From the NCBI GenBank assembly GCA_034927445.1, contig JAYFPZ010000005.1, positions 1 through 64,000 on the forward strand: DNA of 64,000 nucleotides. The letters run 5' to 3'. Position 1 is the stretch's first letter. Each line of letters opens with the position of its first letter. Below, in pieces: positions 33,074 to 41,654 of this stretch. The DNA comes from PHAA01 sp034927445 (lineage in GTDB: Bacteria > Bacillota > Syntrophomonadia > Syntrophomonadales > Syntrophomonadaceae). The position numbers and the translations under genes are program-made. Under the pieces are notes generated by a model, which was not told where the DNA came from, made no database searches, and saw only the letters and a list, made by a program, of their open reading frames with translations.

Positions 33074-33987
33074 CTTTCCTTGGTTATCTGCATATCATTG
33101 CCGTCAGTACTGAAAACTATAGTTCCGCTGAGGTCGGTTCGATAGACGGTAGCTCCGGCCTGGCTGAGCCGGGACAGGGTCTGGGCATGGGGATGGCCGT
33201 AACTGTTGTCCTTACCCACCATTATCACCGCCCATTGAGGCCTGGCTGCTTTCAGAAATTTACTGCCGGTGGAGGTGTTGCTGCCGTGGTGGCCTATTTT
33301 TATAGCCGTACATTTTAATTGAGCGCCCGAACTCAGCATCTGCGTCTCGGATTCAGTTTCGGCGTCGCCGCAGAACAAAAAAGATTGAGAACCATATTCT
33401 AATCTGATAACGGCACTGTAATTATTCAAGTCTTCATAGGTGTCTTTAAGCGGTGCGACGAAGCGGCAGTTTACCCCGTTGAGCGGCAGCACGACTCCGG
33501 CTTTGGCCGTTGATATAGAGAGCCCCTTGTTCTTGATCGCGGTTAGTACATCCAGGAAAGTTTTGGTGGTATGGGTTGCCTGCGGCATATATAGATTGCC
33601 GATCGGAAAATGATTGATGACCGTATCCAATCCGCCGATATGGTCAGAATGCGGGTGGGTGCCCACTACAACCGCCAGATCCTTTACCCCCTGAGCGGTA
33701 AGATAATTCACCACGGTGTTCCCCTGATCATTCTCTCCCGCATCAATAAGCATATTTTGCCCGGACGGGGTTTGGATCAAAATAGCATCACCCTGGCCTA
33801 CATCAATAAAATGTACTTTCAGAACCTTCCCCGCAGCTGGTTCAGGTTGATTGAGGTTCTGCTCCGGCGACTGGGTCTGAGAGGGAGAGGAGTCTAATGG
33901 GGAAAGAGGATTACGGGATGCACATCCGGCAGTCAGCAAACAGATTATTAAAACAAATATCAGGAAATAACGGGATTTATTTTTCAA
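33070..33987 (-). CDS. Secreted ComEC/Rec2-like metallo-beta-lactamase lipoprotein
   Basis: 305 aa. A lipoprotein signal (FVLIICLLTAGCASRN, lipobox TAGC) is followed by a Ser/Pro/Gln linker and a beta-lactamase fold domain: HFIDVGQGDAILIQTPSGQNMLIDAG, GTHPHSDHIGG metal site, FCGDAE and IKIGHHGSNTST. This is the free-standing version of the ComEC C-terminal domain, likely a nuclease or phosphodiesterase outside the membrane. First gene of a two-gene unit with DUF3006. Confidence 0.88.
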   Translation of the reverse strand: MKNKSRYFLIFVLIICLLTAGCASRNPLSPLDSSPSQTQSPEQNLNQPEPAAGKVLKVHFIDVGQGDAILIQTPSGQNMLIDAGENDQGNTVVNYLTAQGVKDLAVVVGTHPHSDHIGGLDTVINHFPIGNLYMPQATHTTKTFLDVLTAIKNKGLSISTAKAGVVLPLNGVNCRFVAPLKDTYEDLNNYSAVIRLEYGSQSFLFCGDAETESETQMLSSGAQLKCTAIKIGHHGSNTSTGSKFLKAARPQWAVIMVGKDNSYGHPHAQTLSRLSQAGATVYRTDLSGTIVFSTDGNDMQITKER

Positions 33988-34082
33988 GATTGAACTACCT
34001 CTCCGATTACATTTAAATAATATGACTAACTAAAACTATAACGGAGAAAGTTCATAAATACCAGCGGCTAAAGAAATAAGGC

Positions 34083-34120
34083 TGTCAAGGGACTGGTTGT
34101 CAAAGACCGTCCCCTTGACA
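34083..34120. repeat. REP-like hairpin, copy 2
   Basis: TGTCAAGGGACTGGT (34083-34097) pairs with ACCGTCCCCTTGACA (34106-34120) over 15 bp with two mismatches. It lies just after the stop of the lipoprotein gene at 34134 and may be its terminator. Confidence 0.6.
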
Positions 34121-34133
34121 CCACTTCGAAAAG

Positions 34134-34658
34134 TTATTTGCCTTGTACGTAGCCTACTACGCCTGAGTATCCGGCATCGGTTTTGCTTCCGAAAGTTAAT
34201 GATATGGTGTTCTTGTCTTTGACGGCACTCACAAAGTAACCATCATCCGATTTGGAGGTTATGTTTGCTTTCCAGCCGGCACCTTCAAGCGCACTCTTGT
34301 ATTTCTCCAGGTCAGCCATGGCTACATCTTCGAAACTGACAATAATACTCTGACCCTCGTTGGTGGTGGTTTCCATAACCGAAGTGATTTTGCCGTATGA
34401 GAACTTGGGAACATCGGCAGGTATTTGGCTGGGCCATTCATTGGTCCCGCCCACTTGCATGGTGCCCTCATCAGTCTTCACTGTTACCTTGTCACCACTC
34501 AGGTCAACTTTGGCATTGCCGCCGGAGGCGCTCTCGATCGCTTTCTCCGTGGCTTTTTCAGAGGCTTTTTCGGCTACTTTACCGCATCCCGTGACCAGGA
34601 TTGAAAAACTGAACACAGTTATAACCATTAAGGCTAATAATTTAAACTTTTTTTTCAT
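34134..34658 (-). CDS. Lipoprotein of unknown function
   Basis: 174 aa from the ATG at 34658 (GGGAGG 8 nt upstream); the frame extends to 34739 without support. Signal LMVITVFSFSILVTGC with the lipobox Cys, an Ala/Lys/Glu helical stretch (EKASEKATEKAIESA), then a beta-rich region ending AGYSGVVGYVQGK. The central part (ADVPKFSYGKITSV, GQSIIVSFEDV, LEKYKSALEGAGWKA) repeats a pattern seen in small secreted proteins that lack assigned function. Monocistronic. Confidence 0.75.
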   Translation of the reverse strand: MKKKFKLLALMVITVFSFSILVTGCGKVAEKASEKATEKAIESASGGNAKVDLSGDKVTVKTDEGTMQVGGTNEWPSQIPADVPKFSYGKITSVMETTTNEGQSIIVSFEDVAMADLEKYKSALEGAGWKANITSKSDDGYFVSAVKDKNTISLTFGSKTDAGYSGVVGYVQGK

Positions 34659-34776
34659 CATAACTACCTCCCGTATTTGGTGATTAAAGACTGATATATA
34701 GCCATTTCTGTAATATATCCCGCGCATCATCTCCCTCACTGTAGAATCTTTGAAAATCCAAGCTTAAATTTAAATA

Positions 34777-34806
34777 TAGGTATATACACCTAATTACAGA
34801 TATAAT
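34777..34806 (+). promoter_or_regulatory. Palindromic operator and -10 of an ABC transporter unit
   Basis: TAGGTATATACACCTA (34777-34792) is a palindrome with one mismatched pair; it occupies the -35 position relative to TATAAT at 34801-34806. The layout suggests a GntR- or TetR-type repressor. No such regulator lies next to it, so the factor is unknown. Confidence 0.45.
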
Positions 34807-34961
34807 AGGCAAGTTAGTAATATATTACCGTCATTTCGGCTAAAAGAAAATAGTTAATTCTGTACGCTTGCCATCCCGGTAATATCGCATATTTATAAAC
34901 GCATACGGTCATGCTAAAGGCAATGGCGGTGACAACCAGGATACTAAACGGAGGCTGAACC

Positions 34962-35852
34962 ATGAATGTAATTGAGATCAATAAATTGACCAAGTATTAC
35001 GGAAAATCAAGGGGAATTGTGGATGTCAGCTTTAACGTGGAAGAAGGCGAGATATTTGGTTTCATAGGACCCAACGGGGCGGGTAAATCGACCACGATTC
35101 GCACCTTGCTGGCCTTGATCTATCCCAGCAGCGGTTCAGCTGCTATTTTCGGCAAGGACTGCATCAAGGAGGGTACCGAGATCAGACGGGATATCGGCTA
35201 TCTCCCCTCGGAGGTTTTTTATTACGACAACATGAAGGTTATCGACCTCTTAAAATACTCCGCCAGTTTTTATCCCCGGGTGGATAAGGAGCGTATGTAT
35301 GAACTGGCGGAAATACTGGACCTGGATTTGAACCGCAGGATTGACGACCTGTCCTATGGCAATAAAAAGAAGGTCGGGATTGTACAAGGTCTGCTGCACC
35401 GTCCCCGACTCATCATATTGGATGAACCCACCGGCGGTTTGGACCCCCTGATCCAGCACAAGTTTTTTGAATTGATTCGCACTGAAAATGAAAAAGGCGT
35501 AACCGTGCTTTTTTCATCGCATATTTTAAGCGAAGTTCAGAAGATCTGCACCCGGGTGGGCATAATCAAAGACGGCACCATGGTCAAGGTTGAAGAGATA
35601 AGTTCCCTGGAGCACAACCATTATAAGAGATTCAAAATCGAGATGACGGATAAGATACCGGACGGTTATTTTAAACTGCCGGGCATTAACAACTTGGCGG
35701 TCAACGATAAAACGGCCAGCTTCATCTTTAATGGTGATATAAATATTATTATCGCCAAGCTCAATGAACGGCGGGTTGTCAATCTTATTGTGGAAGAGCC
35801 TTCTTTGGAGGAGGTTTTCATGCACTATTATGAGAAGGAGGCCCAGGTGTGA
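34962..35852 (+). CDS. ABC-2 type transporter ATPase
   Basis: 296 aa with Walker A GPNGAGKSTT, Q-loop region YLPSEVFYYDNM, signature variant LSYGNKKKVG, Walker B LIILDEPTGGLDP and switch SSHILSE. The C-terminal 80 residues form the DUF-type tail of drug or NatA-like ATPases. It overlaps the first permease by 4 nt. Substrate not deducible; the Gly-to-Tyr change in the signature (LSGGQ to LSYGN) is common in this subgroup. Confidence 0.9.
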   Translation: MNVIEINKLTKYYGKSRGIVDVSFNVEEGEIFGFIGPNGAGKSTTIRTLLALIYPSSGSAAIFGKDCIKEGTEIRRDIGYLPSEVFYYDNMKVIDLLKYSASFYPRVDKERMYELAEILDLDLNRRIDDLSYGNKKKVGIVQGLLHRPRLIILDEPTGGLDPLIQHKFFELIRTENEKGVTVLFSSHILSEVQKICTRVGIIKDGTMVKVEEISSLEHNHYKRFKIEMTDKIPDGYFKLPGINNLAVNDKTASFIFNGDINIIIAKLNERRVVNLIVEEPSLEEVFMHYYEKEAQV

Positions 35853-36646
35853 ATATTTACCGGCAAGAATTGAGGATGTCGGTACGGTCGGCAATATATT
35901 GGACTCTGGGTATGCTGCTGACCCTGCTTTTCTTCATGTTAATGTTCCCGGCGTTTTCTCAGGATGTGGCGGTAATCAACCAGATTATGAGCCAGTTTCC
36001 CCAGGAGATAATAAAGGCCTTGGGGTTAAGCAGCCTGGATTTGTCAACTATCCTGGGTTTCTATGGTTATGTTTTCATGTTCATTTTGCTGATGGCAGGG
36101 ATCTACGCTCTTAAAACCGGGATTTCAGTCCTGTCTGAAGAAATTCGGGCTAAAACCGCTGATTTTATGGTATCCAAGCCGGTTTCCCGGGCTGATATCG
36201 TAACCGCTAAAATAGCCAGTGTATTAACTCTGCTGGTGGTGCAAACAATCGTTTATTTATTTGGCGCCCTTATCATAACCCGGACGGTTGGCGGACAGTA
36301 TTTTGACAAATCCCTCTTCATTTTAATGAATATGAGTATGCTGGGGGTGGAGTTGTTTTTTGCCGGTTTGGGATTTTTGCTGGCGGTTATTATCAAAAAG
36401 ATTAAAACCGTCCTGCCCCTTGCCCTGGGTATTGTCTTCGGATTCTGGATCATGCAGATGTTGAATCAATCCCTGGAGGACCCAGCCCTGGCTTACTTTA
36501 CCCCTTTTGCCTACTTCGATGTTGGAAAAATCATTGAGACAGGAAGGTATGAAACTGTCTATTTAATCTGCGAGCTGGTTTTAATTGCGGTATTTACAGC
36601 CCTTACTTATATTATTTATCAGCACAAGGATATGCCATCGGTTTAG
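35849..36646 (+). CDS. ABC-2 permease, first copy
   Basis: 265 aa with six helices. N-terminal IYRQELRMSVRSAIYWTLGML and the conserved EEIRAKTADFMVSKPVSRADIVTAKI cytoplasmic segment after the second helix are shared with the permease at 36850, so the two may form a heterodimer. ATGA overlap with the ATPase. Ends QHKDMPSV. Confidence 0.88.
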   Translation: MNIYRQELRMSVRSAIYWTLGMLLTLLFFMLMFPAFSQDVAVINQIMSQFPQEIIKALGLSSLDLSTILGFYGYVFMFILLMAGIYALKTGISVLSEEIRAKTADFMVSKPVSRADIVTAKIASVLTLLVVQTIVYLFGALIITRTVGGQYFDKSLFILMNMSMLGVELFFAGLGFLLAVIIKKIKTVLPLALGIVFGFWIMQMLNQSLEDPALAYFTPFAYFDVGKIIETGRYETVYLICELVLIAVFTALTYIIYQHKDMPSV

Positions 36647-36674
36647 CTTCAGATCGGCAAAAAAAGCAAAATAG

Positions 36675-36838
36675 CGTCCTTAATTCGTGAGCGAAGCGAA
36701 CATAGGTTGTGCCCTTTGGGTGCTGTGTTATTCAATAACCCCGTTCAATCAACGTACTATATGTACGCCTCAATCACGGTCTTCTTGAATGCCTTGCTCT
36801 TCACTTTTTTTGCTCGCTCATGAAGAATTACAAGGAAA
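36675..36838. repeat. Inverted-repeat insertion between the two permease genes
   Basis: The 203-bp gap contains TAATTCGTGAGCGAAGC near 36690 and the inverse, GCTCGCTCATGAAGAATTA, at about 36811-36829, enclosing smaller inverted parts. Other pieces include CCCTTTGGG. It looks like a non-coding MITE or repeat inserted between two co-oriented genes of one transporter. Confidence 0.45.
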
Positions 36839-36849
36839 GGAAGCTCACC

Positions 36850-37644
36850 ATGAATATCATCTTAAGAGAACTGCGGGCCAATCTCAAGTCTCTGATTATA
36901 TGGTGCGTTTCCATGGCGGCGCTTATCGGAGTGGGCATGGTTAAGTATGCGGGGGTCCAATCAGCCGGTCAGAGTGCCAACGACCTTATCAATCAACTGC
37001 CGGAGGCTATGCGCGGTTTATTGGGGATGAATAACCTGGACATAACTTCCGTAGCAGGGTATTACGGGGTGTTTTATCTTTACTTGCTCCTTCTGGGCGG
37101 AACCCATGCGGTTATGCTGGGGGCAACGATCATATCCAAAGAAGAAAGAGACAAAACTGCCGATTTTCTGTTGGTTAAACCGGTGACCAGAAGCCGGGTG
37201 GTCAGTGCCAAGCTGGCTGCCGTTCTGATCAACCTGCTGGTGTTTAATTTGACCACCCTGGTTTCCTCGGTGATATTCGTCGGCATCTACAACCGGGGTG
37301 AACCCATAAATGATCAGATAGTCTATTTAATGCTGGCCTTGTTTATCCTGCAGCTTATATTTGCCTCAATCGGCGCCGTTATTTCAGGTTGGGTGAGAAA
37401 AACCAGGCGGGCGGCTTCGCTGGCTACAACCTTGTTTTTAACAACTTTTCTGTTGTCGACCGCGGTTGAGCTATACAGCAAAATTGATTTCCTGAAATAC
37501 GTTACCCCTTTTCAATATTTCCCGGCCTATGCTGTGATGCAGGGCTCATATGATTCAATATTTCTGTTATTGGCGGGTTTAATCATAATAGGTTCAATGG
37601 TCGGGACTTACCTTGCTTTCCAAAAACGCGACATCTATATCTAG
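36850..37644 (+). CDS. ABC-2 permease, second copy
   Basis: 264 aa from the ATG at 36850 (AAGGAAGC upstream); an ATG at 36820 lies in the repeat. Six helices with the same EERDKTADFLLVKPVTRSRVVSAKLAAVL segment as the first permease. Lies downstream of a repeat, so its expression may depend on read-through. With the preceding ATPase and permease it makes a complete exporter. Confidence 0.88.
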   Translation: MNIILRELRANLKSLIIWCVSMAALIGVGMVKYAGVQSAGQSANDLINQLPEAMRGLLGMNNLDITSVAGYYGVFYLYLLLLGGTHAVMLGATIISKEERDKTADFLLVKPVTRSRVVSAKLAAVLINLLVFNLTTLVSSVIFVGIYNRGEPINDQIVYLMLALFILQLIFASIGAVISGWVRKTRRAASLATTLFLTTFLLSTAVELYSKIDFLKYVTPFQYFPAYAVMQGSYDSIFLLLAGLIIIGSMVGTYLAFQKRDIYI

Positions 37645-37821
37645 TAGTCTGAGTCTGGGTAATCCGCCTATTATTACAATTATTGCGCTGGCCAAAAGGA
37701 TTGGCAAACTATGCACTCAGGCAATATGAAGGGAGATAGGGGGATGATTCAGCTATTATACATATTGAATCATAATATTAATAATGACCAAAATTAATAC
37801 CGTTACATTGGACATTATTAA

Positions 37822-38781
37822 TTAGATGTTAACAACTGAATTTATGCCCGCCTCTTCCGGCAAGGCTTCCTGTTTCAGTAAAGCGTTGATTTTATTTGCC
37901 ACTGGTCTTGCTGCAGCTTCTCCCGCCCGGATACACTCCCGGGCCCGGTGAAACTCATACCACCTAACATTATCAACCGCCGGCTTAACCAGAAGGTGAT
38001 GCACGGGTGGAGTAAAATTTGAAGAATTTTTAATATAATTGTTATGTAGTTCCAAGGAGCGACTGACAATATTAATACTCTCGGGTACCATAGGTTTAAG
38101 GCGGTGCAGTAAATCAGGGGCCCCCAGACGGAGGCAAATTTGATTGGAAGACATCCCCTGGCATACTTTTAATGCTTGGACCAGGATATCCGTACGGTCT
38201 ACTGATGAGCAAACATTCACGGCTATGATCAGCTCAGCCCCTGCCTCCATTGCCGCTTCCACCGGTACAGGAGTGGTTAACGTGCCATCCACCAGCAGGC
38301 GCCCATCCAACTTAATCGGACAGAAGATTCCGGGCAGGGCGGTACTAGCCCGTAAAGCCAGCGCCACTGGCCCACTTTTAATGTTAACCGCATCTCCGGT
38401 TCTAATATCAGTGGCGACGACAACTAATTTCTTTTCGAGCTGATAAAATTCCCTTTCCAAGATTAAAGTGCTAAAATACTTTTCCACCCGGTTCCCGGCA
38501 ATAATCCCACGACTGGGTATAGTCAAATCTGCCAGCCGAAGCAATTGCCCCCACCTAATATTGGTGGCAATATCTTCGGCTTTGTCAACTCTGGATTCAG
38601 TCGCATAAACAGCACCAATCAGCGCCCCCATGCTGGTACCGGCTATAACGTCAACAGGTATGTTTGCCTCCTGTAAAGTTTTGATTACCCCCAGGTGGGC
38701 ATAGCCTCTAGCGCCGCCGCCCCCCAAGGCCAGGCCGATTATGGGCCTGCCTTTAATCACTTTGCTTGATTCCATTTTCAT
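37822..38781 (-). CDS. Patatin-like phospholipase
   Basis: 319 aa with the patatin fold motifs: oxyanion GGGGARGYAHLG, nucleophile elbow GTSMG (Ser about 48) and catalytic Asp in LLVDGTLTTPVP. A Ser-Asp dyad hydrolase of acyl lipids (RssA-like length and pattern). GGAGG precedes the start. Lies 7 bp after the acyltransferase gene, so the two probably remodel membrane phospholipids together. The region 37645-37821 shows no gene. Confidence 0.88.
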   Translation of the reverse strand: MKMESSKVIKGRPIIGLALGGGGARGYAHLGVIKTLQEANIPVDVIAGTSMGALIGAVYATESRVDKAEDIATNIRWGQLLRLADLTIPSRGIIAGNRVEKYFSTLILEREFYQLEKKLVVVATDIRTGDAVNIKSGPVALALRASTALPGIFCPIKLDGRLLVDGTLTTPVPVEAAMEAGAELIIAVNVCSSVDRTDILVQALKVCQGMSSNQICLRLGAPDLLHRLKPMVPESINIVSRSLELHNNYIKNSSNFTPPVHHLLVKPAVDNVRWYEFHRARECIRAGEAAARPVANKINALLKQEALPEEAGINSVVNI

Positions 38782-38788
38782 AAACCTC

Positions 38789-39403
38789 CTATATATCCGG
38801 CATCCCTCTCAAGGTATCGTCCATTTGCTCGTGCAGTCGGGTATTCATAGCTAACAAGGTATCTTGGCTTGGACGTATTGTTTTTTCCATCGTCCATGGA
38901 ACAGCAATTTTCACAAATATTTGTCTACGCCGGGGAAAAACAGCGCCTAATGGAAGCACTGAACCAGTACCCTTTATAACCACCGGCACTACCGCGGCTT
39001 CTGCCTTCAGCGCAAAATGTGTCCAGCCTAAATGGAATGGGCCAAGGTTATCCGCCTGATAAATTCGGCCTTCAGGGAAAAGGGCGAGGGTATTACCATA
39101 CTTTAATCCCTGTAAAGCTTTCCGTATTCCCGTAAGGTTATTCCCTCCGTTTTGTACCGGGATAGCACCGACGGAGTGCAAAAATGCTCCAACCAAGGGC
39201 ATTTTAAACAAGTAGGCGGATGACAGGAAAGTAATCCTTTGCGGCCAAAAAGATACTAAAAGAAAACCATCCAACAGACTGCTGTGGTTGGCCACCACCA
39301 CAATCGGACCTTTATGGGGGATGTTTTCCAACCCCACAATGATCGAATTTCCCCAAAAACGGAAAAATAATTTTGAGAATAGCTTAACTAAGGTGTAAAT
39401 CAT
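38789..39403 (-). CDS. 1-acyl-glycerol-3-phosphate acyltransferase-like protein (PlsC family)
   Basis: 204 aa with the acyltransferase blocks: ANHSSLLDGFLL (H-x4-D), AIPVQNGG, FPEGRIYQADNLG and VPVVIKGTG. N-terminal hydrophobic segment anchors it in the membrane. Transfers acyl groups to lysophosphatidate in phospholipid synthesis. Upstream partner of the patatin-like gene. Confidence 0.88.
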   Translation of the reverse strand: MIYTLVKLFSKLFFRFWGNSIIVGLENIPHKGPIVVVANHSSLLDGFLLVSFWPQRITFLSSAYLFKMPLVGAFLHSVGAIPVQNGGNNLTGIRKALQGLKYGNTLALFPEGRIYQADNLGPFHLGWTHFALKAEAAVVPVVIKGTGSVLPLGAVFPRRRQIFVKIAVPWTMEKTIRPSQDTLLAMNTRLHEQMDDTLRGMPDI

Positions 39404-39457
39404 TTGCTCTTCCTATCTTTAATCCAGTTTTAATCACGCCCCCCATGCATACCTATA

Positions 39458-40579
39458 TTAGCAGGGGTCATTTTGAAGTAGTTCCTGGTAAAGGACATTA
39501 CTCGATGATACGTTAAAGCCTAAGCCCTCCCGCAAAGCGCAATACTTATCGACCAGACAGACCAGGAGCGATTCTCTATAAGCTGGCGGTTGCCAGGTTA
39601 ATGGGAACATATGCTTCAAGATGATATCCTTTTCCACATTATTTATGTCCGCAATGACGGAAGCGTTATCCAAAGCAATCTTGGGGTGGACAAAGCCATG
39701 TCTTCCTTCATTTAAGGTTGTAGTCCTCCAGTCATACAAAAACATATCATGCAACAGGCCTCCGCGGGCTGCGGATTTGTAGTTCCAGTTCAGAGCTTTG
39801 CATAGTACAAAACTGATATATGAAACATTTAGGCTGTGTTCTAAACAATTAGTATTTTTATGGTGTCTGAATTGCTCCATTGATTGAATCGTTGGGTGAC
39901 AAATTAAATCGTCAACACAAGTGCTGTATTCCGCATAACCATCAAGTTTGTTTAAAGTGAAATTGCTGATTTTTATATAGAACCACTTGCTAAAATAATC
40001 CCGCCATAAATTCAAATGTCGAGCTGAGAAATATTTTTGCAGATCCAAAAGGAAAATCACACAGTGTATAGAATCAAGAATAAGCAAGACTACTGCCGAT
40101 ACAGCCAGGAAATACCTCCAGTAAATGGGAGTGATGCCCAGCCCTTGCATAATTAACGGATGAATAACCGGCAGCATTGAATAGCCTAGAATCCCCCATA
40201 AAATAGAGTATTTTAACGAAACTCTGCCCTTGATGTGAAATCGTTCATCGCTGTAATCCCACCATCGGCGCTTAAATAAGGTCTCGAGGAGGGCTCCGCT
40301 GCAATATTCCAACAGTGTCGCCAAGACAATAATTATAACCACTTTAATAATCAAGCCCAATATCGGATCTATAGGCAAAAACATAGGATTAATTATCGAT
40401 AACCAGAGGAGAACAATAATAGCGCCAAAACCATAAATAGGTATGAACGGTCCATTAAGAAACCCGCTATTAACGAATTGCCTGCCCCGTATACTTTTAA
40501 AAGCCGTTTCAAGCATCCATCCCAGGAAGGAATAAACGGTAAAACATAATATAACGTTGATTAAACCGATGATATTCAT
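39458..40579 (-). CDS. CmpB-type membrane domain fused to an HD hydrolase domain
   Basis: 373 aa from the ATG at 40579 (AAGGAG 8 nt upstream). The N-terminal 160 residues hold four to five helices of the CmpB-type putative transporter family (YSFLGWMLETAFKSIRGRQFVNSGFLNGPFIPIYGFGA). The C-terminal half is an HD domain: LEHSLNVSYISF, GGLLHDMFLYDW, HPKIALDNA, DKYCALREGL. An integral-membrane phosphohydrolase, perhaps acting on nucleotides or signalling molecules, is suggested. Divergent from a TetR gene, with shared operators between them. Confidence 0.82.
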   Translation of the reverse strand: MNIIGLINVILCFTVYSFLGWMLETAFKSIRGRQFVNSGFLNGPFIPIYGFGAIIVLLWLSIINPMFLPIDPILGLIIKVVIIIVLATLLEYCSGALLETLFKRRWWDYSDERFHIKGRVSLKYSILWGILGYSMLPVIHPLIMQGLGITPIYWRYFLAVSAVVLLILDSIHCVIFLLDLQKYFSARHLNLWRDYFSKWFYIKISNFTLNKLDGYAEYSTCVDDLICHPTIQSMEQFRHHKNTNCLEHSLNVSYISFVLCKALNWNYKSAARGGLLHDMFLYDWRTTTLNEGRHGFVHPKIALDNASVIADINNVEKDIILKHMFPLTWQPPAYRESLLVCLVDKYCALREGLGFNVSSSNVLYQELLQNDPC

Positions 40580-40682
40580 GCTTGTCACTCCTTAGATGCC
40601 TTGTCTGCCAACGTCATCCTGATTTTGTATAGGGCTGCCTACTTTACATTCCTTATACTCCGCTTATTTTTAGGTGTTTCCT

Positions 40683-40730
40683 TTACACTATAATATTTAT
40701 ATATTACACTAATTATACAATAAAGTGTAA
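40683..40730. promoter_or_regulatory. Three TTACACT operators between divergent genes
   Basis: TTACACT at 40683-40689 and 40704-40710 in direct orientation (21 bp apart) and AGTGTAA at 40724-40730 in inverse. The last two form a palindrome, ATTACACT/AGTGTAAT, around a 12-bp AT spacer. Sites lie between the CmpB-HD and TetR genes and are probable targets of the TetR protein. Confidence 0.55.
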
Positions 40731-40825
40731 TTGGTATAATGATAAATTTGCTAGAAGATTTAATTTCTTTGGGAATCAAATTTATATAATGTAAAATAAA
40801 TAAAATGTTTCTAGGGGATATGAGA

Positions 40826-41380
40826 ATGAGTACAGAAGATAGAATTGTAAAGGCTTTTAAGCAAATGGCGCGCAGCCAAGGCTTTAATGCAGTTAAAATG
40901 GAAGAGTTAGCGGTCAAAGCAGGGATAACCAAGAAGACCATATATTCATATTTTACCAGCAAGCAAGATTTAATAGAGAAAGTCGTAAATGCTTTTATTT
41001 CTGATGTGACCTATAAAGTGGAAGATATAATCAACAAATCAGACCTGGTAGAGAATATTGCTGCTACTATAGAGTCACTATTGAAAGAAGGCTCGTTTCT
41101 TTTCAATGTTCAATCTTTGCAAGATCTGCAGATTTATTACCCTGAAACCTGGCAGCAAATTGAAGAATTCCGTAAGAATTTAATTGGTTCAGTAGTGGAC
41201 GTCATTTTTAAACGGACTAAAAAGAAATGGGTTCTGGAAATGGAACCGCGCATCCTTAAAGAAGCATTTCTTGCCATCAATAGCCGCTTTTCTACTCCTG
41301 AGTTCGCTCTAGAGATGGGAATGCCGGTTAAAGAACTGACCTTTCAACTGGCTAAGCTATTGATATATCCTTATTTGTAG
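40826..41380 (+). CDS. TetR-family transcriptional regulator
   Basis: 184 aa from the ATG at 40826 (AGGGGAT upstream). The N-terminal TetR helix-turn-helix reads IVKAFKQMARSQGFNAVKMEELAVKAGITKKTIYSYFTSKQDLIEKVV. The ligand-binding half is divergent. It probably represses the divergent CmpB-HD gene and perhaps itself through the TTACACT sites. Confidence 0.9.
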   Translation: MSTEDRIVKAFKQMARSQGFNAVKMEELAVKAGITKKTIYSYFTSKQDLIEKVVNAFISDVTYKVEDIINKSDLVENIAATIESLLKEGSFLFNVQSLQDLQIYYPETWQQIEEFRKNLIGSVVDVIFKRTKKKWVLEMEPRILKEAFLAINSRFSTPEFALEMGMPVKELTFQLAKLLIYPYL

Positions 41381-41545
41381 AATGTACAGGCAGTATTTGC
41401 CGCACCAAATGAGCATCAGAGCACTGGTGCTGGTATAATTAAATCCCAATATCATCATAAATTAATAGCCTAACCTTCATCCCCCTCTTTCCTATTGTTA
41501 TAAACTAAATAGAATGATACAACAGGTCTCGTGTTTCACTTAAAG

Positions 41546-41574
41546 TTGACGGGACCCAACCGGTATTGTAAGAT
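41546..41574 (+). promoter_or_regulatory. sppA operon promoter
   Basis: TTGACG (41546-41551) and TAAGAT (41569-41574) with 17-bp spacing. A short hairpin, TTGTTCC-AATC-GGGACAA, followed by CTTTATTTT begins at 41575 at the presumed transcript start. Confidence 0.6.
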
Positions 41575-41654
41575 TGTTCCAATCGGGACAACTTTATTTT
41601 GGGGGATACTAAATCAGTCGGAATCAGAAATTATTTTGCAAAGGAGCAGTTATT

